64,000 bases of DNA from Crocinitomicaceae bacterium. GTDB lineage: Bacteria > Bacteroidota > Bacteroidia > Flavobacteriales_D > Crocinitomicaceae. The stretch lies in assembly GCA_024643725.1 (NCBI GenBank), contig JAHEMJ010000015.1, positions 248,001 through 312,000 of the forward strand, written 5' to 3'. Below are positions 57,797 to 64,000 of this stretch, in pieces (the first letter of the stretch is position 1; each line of letters starts with the position of its first letter). The notes under the pieces were generated by a model that had not been told where the DNA came from, did not search any database, and saw nothing but the letters and a program-made list of their open reading frames with translations. The translations under genes were made by a program, and so were the position numbers.

Positions 57797-60280
57797 GTGA
57801 GTGAAAGAGTAACTTATTTTGCGGATGTCCTACTACCTGTTCCCATACATCAGGTTTTCACTTACCGCATTCCGTTTGAATTGAATGAGCATGTCCAAGC
57901 AGGACTTCGCGTCATCGTTCCCTTCGGGAAAAATAAATTATTAACGGGAATTGTCACCCGCGTTCACGAAGAAATTCCCGCTGTTTATCAAGCGAAATAC
58001 ATCCTTCATTTGTTGGATGAACAACCGATCATCACCCCAAAACAATTGCAATTTTGGGATTGGATCTCCACGTACTATATGGCACCCATCGGCGACGTGA
58101 TGAACGCTGCCTTGCCTGCGAATTTCAAATTAGCGAGTGAAACGAAAATTCGCTTGCATCCAGAATTCGACGTTGCGCATGATCTACTCTCCGAACGAGA
58201 AAGGACCGTTGTCGAAGTACTGGAAATGCGTGATCAGTTAAGCTTAAAAGAACTGTCGGATGTCCTAGGAATCAAAACCATTCAACCTCTGGTGAAAGCG
58301 ATGATCGAAAAACACATCGTATCATCGACCGAGGAAATCAATGACCGTTACGTTCCGAAAACCATCCTCTGTGTTTCGTTGCACGAAACCTATCTAGAAG
58401 AAACTACCTTGAATGCATTCCTCCAAGAATTGGAGTCCACGGCGCGTGCGCAAAAACAAGTAGATGCACTCATCCAATTCATCAAATTGGCCATGGAACA
58501 AGGTGGAATGACACAAGCGATTCCTAAAAAACAACTACTCGAAAAACAGGTAAGTGCTTCCGCATTGAATACCTTGGAAAAACGTGGTGTCTTTGTCTTG
58601 GAACGCTTTCAAATTGACCGTTTAACTGGATTATCGAATGAACTCCGTGGATTCAAGCCGCTCACGGAAGCACAACAAAAAGCACTACTTGAAGTCGAAG
58701 CTTCATTCGAACAGAAACAAGTGACCTTATTACATGGTGTAACCGGTTCTGGAAAAACAGAACTATACGTGCAATTGATTCAATCGTATTTGGACCAGGG
58801 AAAACAAATTTTGTTTTTACTTCCTGAAATTGCCTTGACCACCCAGTTAATTCAACGACTTTCCGCCTATTTTGGCGAACAAGTAGGTGTGTATCATTCC
58901 AAGTTCAATCAAAACGAACGCGTGGAAATTTGGAACCATGTCCTGCACAATGATCCCAATAAATACCGCATTATTCTCGGAGCTCGCAGCGCTGTTTTCT
59001 TGCCGTTTCAAGACTTGGGTTTCATTATTGTGGATGAAGAACACGAAAGTTCCTTCAAACAATACGACCCCTCTCCCCGCTATCACGCGCGGGATGCGGC
59101 CATCGTACTTGGGTCCTTGCACAAGGCACACGTCCTGCTCGGTACCGCCACTCCAGCGTTGGAAACGTATTACAACGCAAAACAAGGAAAGTTCGGACTG
59201 GTTGAATTAAACGAACGCTACAAAGGACTCCAACTTCCAGAAATTTGGTGTGCCGATTTGAAACGCGAACGCAAACTGAAAAACATGCAATCGCATTTTA
59301 CCCCCATGATTTTGGAAGAAATGCAAAAGGCCTTAGATCAAGGTGAACAGGTCATGCTCTTTCAAAATCGCCGCGGCTACACTCCACTTTGGTCCTGTGA
59401 AGTCTGTAATTGGACACCAAAATGTACAAATTGCGATGTTTCGCTGACCTATCACAAACACAGTAATTTACTGAAATGTCATTATTGCAGTTACACCACT
59501 GCGCCCATTGGATCATGTCCAGCCTGTGGAAGTAACCGCTTACAAATGCTCGGATTTGGAACCGAGAAAATAGAAGATGAATTGTCGCTCATGTTCCCGA
59601 ATAAAGTGGTGAAGCGATTGGATTTAGACACCACGCGTTCCAAACACGCCTATGAAGAAATCATCGAAGAATTTGAACAACGTCGCATCGATATTCTGAT
59701 TGGGACGCAAATGATTACCAAAGGCCTAGACTTCGACCACGTTTCCATGGTGGGAATCCTCGATGCTGACATGTTACTGAATCGTCCGGACTTCCGCGCT
59801 TACGAGCGATCTTATCAACTCATGTCGCAGGTTGCAGGTCGTGCGGGAAGAAAAGAAAAACGCGGAAAAGTGATCATTCAAACTGGAAATCCAGATCATT
59901 GGGTCATTCAATTGGTGCAAGAACACAATTACAAAGAATTCTATGCACAGGAAGTCATTGAACGTCAACAGTTCTTTTATCCACCGTTTTACAAGATGAT
60001 TCAATTGACGTTGAAACACACGAACGAACAAATGGTGCATGCGGCATCGATTGAATTGGCGGATCAACTGAAGGAAGTATTCAAAGAACGCGTGCTCGGA
60101 CCTGAATTTCCGATCATCAAGCGCATACAGAATTATTATTTGAAAGAAATCAAACTGAAAATTGAACGCAGTGCTCCGGAGCGAAAAGTGAAGGAGAAAA
60201 TGCGCGAAATGATCGATCAATTCTATGCGAAACCAGCGAATAAGTCTGTAAAAATGGTGATCGACGTCGATCCATTGTAA
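57797..60280 (+). CDS. priA: Primosomal replication restart helicase PriA
   Basis: An 827-residue helicase that reloads the replisome at stalled forks. The DNA-binding domain starts VTYFADVLLPVPIHQVFTYR. Helicase motif I is GVTGSGKTEL (about 314-321) and motif II is VDEEHESSFKQ (about 412-416). Zinc-binding cysteines run from about 534 (CEVCNWTPKCTNCDV, CHYCS, CPACGSNRLQ), followed by GTEKIEDEL and motifs V and VI (GTQMITKGLDFDHV, QVAGRAGRKEKRG). The start is GTG at 57797, chosen since the conserved N-terminus begins there; a near-match -7 box (TATCTTTA) ends 5 bases upstream, so the leader would be very short. Confidence 0.95.
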   Translation: MSERVTYFADVLLPVPIHQVFTYRIPFELNEHVQAGLRVIVPFGKNKLLTGIVTRVHEEIPAVYQAKYILHLLDEQPIITPKQLQFWDWISTYYMAPIGDVMNAALPANFKLASETKIRLHPEFDVAHDLLSERERTVVEVLEMRDQLSLKELSDVLGIKTIQPLVKAMIEKHIVSSTEEINDRYVPKTILCVSLHETYLEETTLNAFLQELESTARAQKQVDALIQFIKLAMEQGGMTQAIPKKQLLEKQVSASALNTLEKRGVFVLERFQIDRLTGLSNELRGFKPLTEAQQKALLEVEASFEQKQVTLLHGVTGSGKTELYVQLIQSYLDQGKQILFLLPEIALTTQLIQRLSAYFGEQVGVYHSKFNQNERVEIWNHVLHNDPNKYRIILGARSAVFLPFQDLGFIIVDEEHESSFKQYDPSPRYHARDAAIVLGSLHKAHVLLGTATPALETYYNAKQGKFGLVELNERYKGLQLPEIWCADLKRERKLKNMQSHFTPMILEEMQKALDQGEQVMLFQNRRGYTPLWSCEVCNWTPKCTNCDVSLTYHKHSNLLKCHYCSYTTAPIGSCPACGSNRLQMLGFGTEKIEDELSLMFPNKVVKRLDLDTTRSKHAYEEIIEEFEQRRIDILIGTQMITKGLDFDHVSMVGILDADMLLNRPDFRAYERSYQLMSQVAGRAGRKEKRGKVIIQTGNPDHWVIQLVQEHNYKEFYAQEVIERQQFFYPPFYKMIQLTLKHTNEQMVHAASIELADQLKEVFKERVLGPEFPIIKRIQNYYLKEIKLKIERSAPERKVKEKMREMIDQFYAKPANKSVKMVIDVDPL

Positions 60281-60300
60281 AAGTGAACTTGTTGGACATA

Positions 60301-60328
60301 AAAAAAGGAGTCCTTACGAACTCCTTTT
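60301..60328. terminator. Bidirectional terminator between priA and rpoD
   Basis: The stem formed by AAAGGAGT and ACTCCTTT around a short loop is flanked by an A-run and a T-run and lies between convergent genes. Confidence 0.85.
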
Positions 60329-60394
60329 GCATGCGATTCAAAGCCGGCCAACAAGTGGTTTACTGGTGGTAGGTGGTTATTGACCCGCCTTGAA

Positions 60395-61264
60395 CTATCC
60401 TAAATAACTTTTCAGTACTCTGTTTTTCGTGGTATGTTTCAAACGACGAATCGCTTTCTCCTTGATTTGACGAACACGCTCACGAGTTAAATCGAATTTA
60501 TCTCCGATTTCTTCTAATGATAATGGTGCTTTGCCTTCTAATCCGTAGAACATACTAATGACTTCACTTTCGCGCGGTGTCAAGGTTGTCAAGGAACGAC
60601 GAATGTCGCTTCTCAATGATTCCAACACCAAATTCGCTTCTGGACTTGGTAAGGAGTCACCTTGCATGACATCATACATACTTGATGTAGATTCATCACC
60701 TTCGATAAGTGGCGCATCCATGGACACGTGACGACCATTTTGCGAAAGTGTTTGTTTCACCTCTTCTGGGGTCACATTTAAGAATTCTGCCAATTCATCA
60801 GCTGAAGGCGGACGCTCTAATTTCTGTTCCAACTCTGAATAAGCACGGTTGATTTTGTTGATGTTCCCGATTTTATTCAACGGTAAACGAACGATACGCG
60901 CTTGTTCAGCCAAGGCTTGAAGAATCGATTGACGAATCCACCATACAGCGTACGAAATGAATTTAAATCCACGTGTTTCATCGAAACGCTCTGCAGCTTT
61001 GATTAATCCTAAGTTTCCTTCGTTAATCAAATCCGGCAAAGCCAATCCTTGGTTTTGATATTGTTTAGATACGGAAACCACGAAACGCAAATTTGCCTTC
61101 GTTAAACGCTCCAATGCCGCACGATCTCCTGCTTTGATGCGTCGAGCAAGCTCAACTTCTTCATCTGCAGTGATCAGGTCGACACGACCGATTTCCTGTA
61201 AATACTTGTCTAAAGATGCGGTTTCCCTGTTGGTAACCTGTTTTGCGATTTTTAACTGCCTCAT
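60395..61264 (-). CDS. rpoD: Primary RNA polymerase sigma factor (RpoD/SigA)
   Basis: A 289-residue sigma-70 group 1 factor of the short Bacteroidota type, lacking the long region 1.1. Region 1.2 is [20 protein letters not shown], region 2 is [20 protein letters not shown] through [16 protein letters not shown], region 3 covers about residues 130-205, and region 4.2 has the helix-turn-helix [20 protein letters not shown]. This is the factor expected to read the TAnnTTTG boxes listed in this annotation. No -7 box of its own was found. It is divergent from the zinc-ribbon gene across 228 bases that contain a tandem repeat. Confidence 0.97.
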   Translation of the reverse strand: MRQLKIAKQVTNRETASLDKYLQEIGRVDLITADEEVELARRIKAGDRAALERLTKANLRFVVSVSKQYQNQGLALPDLINEGNLGLIKAAERFDETRGFKFISYAVWWIRQSILQALAEQARIVRLPLNKIGNINKINRAYSELEQKLERPPSADELAEFLNVTPEEVKQTLSQNGRHVSMDAPLIEGDESTSSMYDVMQGDSLPSPEANLVLESLRSDIRRSLTTLTPRESEVISMFYGLEGKAPLSLEEIGDKFDLTRERVRQIKEKAIRRLKHTTKNRVLKSYLG

Positions 61265-61371
61265 TGTTTTTGATTGTTGCGATTCCTTTTACTCCCAAAA
61301 AGCAGAAAAGGTTCTGTTTAAACGCACTTTTTTTTATTAAGTAACGTTTTTTTGAGCCGAAAGGCCCATTA

Positions 61372-61413
61372 AATGAATATTGACAGTACCTCAATGAATA
61401 TCGCAAGTGCCTG
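61372..61413. repeat. Tandem pair of 21-base direct repeats between rpoD and the zinc-ribbon gene
   Basis: Units 61372-61392 and 61393-61413 begin with the identical string AATGAATAT and match at 16 of 21 positions (AATGAATATTGACAGTACCT-type and AATGAATATCGCAAGTGCCT-type). The repeat length of two helical turns would suit an operator bound by two dimers, but no regulator is known. Confidence 0.6.
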
Positions 61414-61492
61414 ATTGACTTACGCTTAAAATTATTTTTCACGAAATATATGAAAGCGCATAAAAATGAAGTTATAGAGAAAAAAAACGTGC

Positions 61493-61855
61493 ATGAAAAA
61501 CAGACAATGTCAAGAATGTTCGGCAAAACTCGTTGGTAGAAGAGACCAAAAGTTCTGTTCCGATTATTGTAGAAACATTTTTAACAACCGCGTCAATGAG
61601 GACACCAACATCGTGGTGCGACGCATCAACGCCATTCTTCGAAAAAACCGGAGAATCCTCGCGAAACTAAATCCAGAAGGAAAACGCACAATCGAAGGAA
61701 TGTTATTAGCCGAAGAAGGATTCAATTTTCACTACTTCACAAATATTTATTCCACAAGAAAGGGTTCGAGTTACGTGTTTTGTTATGATTTTGGCTATAT
61801 TCGACTGAACAATGACCAATACATGTTGGTTCAAAAACAAGACTACGTAAAATAA
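61493..61855 (+). CDS. Small protein with N-terminal zinc ribbon
   Basis: A 120-residue protein. The first 28 residues form a zinc-ribbon-like motif with Cys6, Cys9, Cys22 and Cys26 (C-x2-C-x12-C-x3-C), followed by a basic helical region (RRINAILRKNRRILAKL) and a C-terminal part ending YIRLNNDQYMLVQKQDYVK. It could bind nucleic acid, by the zinc ribbon and basic helix, but I know no function for it. It begins a plus-strand group with the DUF2130 and hydrolase genes, separated by 8 bases from DUF2130. Confidence 0.75.
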   Translation: MKNRQCQECSAKLVGRRDQKFCSDYCRNIFNNRVNEDTNIVVRRINAILRKNRRILAKLNPEGKRTIEGMLLAEEGFNFHYFTNIYSTRKGSSYVFCYDFGYIRLNNDQYMLVQKQDYVK

Positions 61856-61863
61856 TTTCTCTC

Positions 61864-63129
61864 ATGTCGAATAACGAACAAATTAAGTGTCCAAAGTGCC
61901 GAACCGAAATCGATGTCACCAATATTCTTTCACATCAATTGGAAGCGGAACTACAGGCGAAATTCCAAGAACAATTGGCGCAAGAACGCCATAAAATGGA
62001 TCATCAACTGGAACGATTGCGCGAGGAGAAATTAGCATTCGAAGAAGCAAAAAAAAGAGAAAAGGAACTTTTTCAAGAGCAATTGGAAAAATCCTTGAAG
62101 GACGAGCGTCGTGCCATTGAAGAAAAACTAAAAATCAAATTGGCAGAAGAGCAACGTTCTCAATTCGAAGCCTTGCAACAAGAATTAAACGAAAAATCGA
62201 CGCAAGTCAGCGAGTTAAATAAAACCAAAGCTGAAGTCGAACGCTTGAAACGCGAAAAAGAGGAAGCGCAATCCATCGCACAATTAGCGGCGGAGACGAA
62301 AATGAATGAAATCCTTCAGGTCGAAAAGGAGAAAATTAAAAAACTGGTCGAGGATTCCAACGAAATGCGCATCAAGGAACTACAGAAAATGCTGGAGGAC
62401 CAAAAGTCCTTAACGGAGGAAATGAAGCGCAAACAAGAACAAGGTTCCATGCAATTGCAAGGCGAAGTGCAAGAATTGGCCATCGAAGAATGGTTATCGA
62501 ACCAATTTCCCTTGGACACCATCGAAGAAATTAAAAAAGGTGCACGCGGTGGTGATTGCATTCAAATCGTGAACACGCGCAGTGATCAAAATTGCGGTAA
62601 AATTTACTATGAAAGTAAACGCACCAAAGAATTTCAAGCGAGTTGGATTCCAAAATTCAAAGCGGATATGCGCGAAAAAGGTGCTGACATTGGCATTCTT
62701 GTGACAGAAGCGATGCCTTCTGACTTGGATCGTATGGGCATGAAAGACGGCGTGTATGTGTGTACGTATGAAGAATTCAAAGGACTTTCCGGTGTCATTC
62801 GCGAAACGGTGATTCAAGTGCATGCCGCATTGGGCTCCCAAGTGAATCGCGGCGATAAAATGCACATGCTCTACGACTTTTTGACGAGTACCAATTTCCG
62901 CATGCAAGTGGAAGCGATAGTGGAAGGATTTACCGCCATGAAAGATGGACTCGAAACAGAAAAACGTTCCATGCAGCGCATTTGGAAAGAACGCGAAAAA
63001 CAAATCGAAAAAGTAATCATCAACACCATTGACATGCACGCGTCCATTCGTGGCATCGCTGGAAACGCCATTCAAAGTGTCAAAGCATTGGAATTACCCG
63101 GAGAAAACGATGATGAAACAAACGAATAG
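61864..63129 (+). CDS. DUF2130 family protein with coiled coil and PD-(D/E)XK-like motif
   Basis: A 421-residue protein. It starts with a CxxC pair (Cys9, Cys12), continues as a long Glu/Lys/Gln-rich coiled coil (about 25-200), and ends in the DUF2130 domain (about 205-390). The core reads ARGGDCIQIV with Asp231 and IYYESKRTKEF with Glu250 and Lys252, an arrangement (D, about 19 residues, E-x-K) like the catalytic motif of PD-(D/E)XK nucleases. DUF2130 has no established function that I know. It follows the zinc-ribbon gene by 8 bases and overlaps the hydrolase gene by 20 bases. Confidence 0.8.
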   Translation: MSNNEQIKCPKCRTEIDVTNILSHQLEAELQAKFQEQLAQERHKMDHQLERLREEKLAFEEAKKREKELFQEQLEKSLKDERRAIEEKLKIKLAEEQRSQFEALQQELNEKSTQVSELNKTKAEVERLKREKEEAQSIAQLAAETKMNEILQVEKEKIKKLVEDSNEMRIKELQKMLEDQKSLTEEMKRKQEQGSMQLQGEVQELAIEEWLSNQFPLDTIEEIKKGARGGDCIQIVNTRSDQNCGKIYYESKRTKEFQASWIPKFKADMREKGADIGILVTEAMPSDLDRMGMKDGVYVCTYEEFKGLSGVIRETVIQVHAALGSQVNRGDKMHMLYDFLTSTNFRMQVEAIVEGFTAMKDGLETEKRSMQRIWKEREKQIEKVIINTIDMHASIRGIAGNAIQSVKALELPGENDDETNE

Positions 63130-63943
63130 GACATACATTGGATCCAATGAACGAGCGAGTTTAATTGACTTGGAAATTCCTACAGATTTTCAAGGAGAAC
63201 TGATCCTTTTTGTTCATGGATTCATGGGATTTAAAGACTGGGGGACATGGCACCTCGTTCAAGCATTTTTTGTTCAGAAAGGTTTTGGATTTTGTAAGTT
63301 CAATATGAGTCATAACGGAGGGACGAGCCAAAACGGGATTGACTTTCCAGACGAAGAAGCGTTTGGATTGAACCGTTACTCCTATGAACTTGCCGATATT
63401 GAGCAAGCGATAAAGTGGGTAATGTCTGAAGTTCCGGGCGTTGAGAAGATTCGCCTCGTCGGACATTCGCGTGGAGGAGGTGCCGTCATCTTAGCTGGTG
63501 AAAAATATGCTCACTCCTACCCGCTTGCCTCTGTCCATACCTGGGCGGCTATTTCCGATATCGGCATGCGCTTTCCTGAAGGACCTGAATTGGCACAATG
63601 GAAAAAGGACGGCGTTCGGTATGTAAAAAATGGACGTACCCATCAAGATTTACCACAGTATTATTCGTTGTACGAAGATTTTCACCTGCATGAACAGGAA
63701 TTGAACATTCGACGAGCGGTGGAACAATTAAACATTCCTATTTCCATTCATCATGGTGATCAGGATACATCTGTCCCGATTTCCGAAGGATTCTCGTTGG
63801 CGACATGGGCGAAGCAACCATTACAGATTATTCCCGAGGCAGATCATGTTTTTGGAGCAGCGCATCCATGGTCGGACAACAGACTTCCAAAAGAACTTGA
63901 GGTCTTGTGTGAACAAACGTTTCAAGCCATCACGTTTTTATAA
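63110..63943 (+). CDS. Alpha/beta hydrolase
   Basis: A 277-residue hydrolase without a signal peptide. The nucleophile elbow is GHSRGGGA, the oxyanion region is FVHGFMGFKDWGTWH, and the likely acid and base are the Asp in HHGDQDTSVP and the His in PEADHVFGAAHP. The substrate is unknown. The ATG at 63110 (or the next ATG at 63113) lies inside the DUF2130 gene, implying co-translation. Its 3' end is followed by a partial minus-strand frame. Confidence 0.82.
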   Translation: MMKQTNRTYIGSNERASLIDLEIPTDFQGELILFVHGFMGFKDWGTWHLVQAFFVQKGFGFCKFNMSHNGGTSQNGIDFPDEEAFGLNRYSYELADIEQAIKWVMSEVPGVEKIRLVGHSRGGGAVILAGEKYAHSYPLASVHTWAAISDIGMRFPEGPELAQWKKDGVRYVKNGRTHQDLPQYYSLYEDFHLHEQELNIRRAVEQLNIPISIHHGDQDTSVPISEGFSLATWAKQPLQIIPEADHVFGAAHPWSDNRLPKELEVLCEQTFQAITFL

Positions 63944-64000
63944 AGAAGCATTTTCTGTTTTTGATTCTTTTACTTTTTGTCCGATTGTCGGACTTGCCCC
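63938..64000 (-). CDS. Possible 3' end of a convergent gene cut by the window edge
   Basis: On the minus strand a frame runs from the window edge to a TAA at 63938-63940, ending KESKTENASL. It would overlap the stop of the alpha/beta hydrolase by 6 bases. Only 20 codons are visible, so this is a weak call; similar convergent overlaps elsewhere in the window make it plausible. Confidence 0.3.
   Translation of the reverse strand, partial: GASPTIGQKVKESKTENASL

Noticed and set aside
61356-61365. GCC-GAAA-GGC mini-hairpin upstream of rpoD
   Set aside because: Only three base pairs and not followed by a T-run on either strand.

Overview
The window is 64 kb of a compact, AT-rich chromosome from a member of the Bacteroidota, most likely order Flavobacteriales. 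The lineage call rests on several signs: the gliding genes gldE and gldD, four proteins with type IX secretion (T9SS) C-terminal sorting domains, DUF4249 and TonB-dependent receptor proteins, a short primary sigma factor, and repeated Bacteroidota-type -7 boxes (TAnnTTTG) directly upstream of genes. Start codons are preceded by A-rich stretches rather than strong Shine-Dalgarno sequences. A Crocinitomicaceae/Fluviicola-like genus is possible but is only a guess. I saw no insertion sequence, prophage, CRISPR array, tRNA or rRNA.

Layout. 1-2135: gldE (truncated by the window edge), gldD and folK. 2196-8994: an OmpA/TPR-like lipoprotein, clpP-clpX, pyruvate dehydrogenase E1 beta and a large secreted protein of unknown function. 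9083-26190: one long str/S10/spc/alpha ribosomal super-operon, from rpsL to rplQ (32 genes including fusA, secY, infA and rpoA). It has a classical -33/-7 promoter in front of rpsL, an extra -7 box in front of secY, a probable structured S4 leader in front of rpsD and a strong terminator after rplQ. 26245-29962: carA, eno, a Nudix hydrolase and a convergent 3-hydroxyacyl-CoA dehydrogenase. 30010-39809: a surface polysaccharide locus (flippase, three glycosyltransferases, two Wzy/WaaL-like polymerases, an acyltransferase and a sugar aminotransferase), interrupted by a YdeI-type protein with a CDGSH iron-sulfur tail.

39810-53460: T9SS cargo and housekeeping genes mixed: a Kazal-domain protein, comM, a cutinase-like hydrolase, a TonB-dependent receptor, DUF1015-yggS, the opposed operon DUF4494-pdxH-M16 peptidase, a beta-propeller protein and a TIGR03790-type protein with a caspase/gingipain-like His-Gly/Cys pair. 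53889-64000: a small lipoprotein, cytidine deaminase, two tandem FKBP-type isomerases, a DUF4249 lipoprotein, priA, rpoD, a zinc-ribbon protein, a DUF2130 protein with a PD-(D/E)XK-like motif, and an alpha/beta hydrolase.

How the genes fit together. The centre is translation, secretion (SecY) and transcription (RpoA, with RpoD at 60-61 kb). The T9SS cargo depends on the Sec and T9SS/gliding machinery, of which GldD and GldE are accessory parts. The polysaccharide locus builds surface glycans. Nothing here is a clear new multigene system. The best leads are single loci: the rpsD leader, the helically phased T-tracts upstream of comM, the TIGR03790 peptidase candidate, the cutinase-like T9SS hydrolase, the YdeI-CDGSH fusion, the DUF2130 nuclease candidate and a 70-bp coding overlap between yggS and a peptidase gene.
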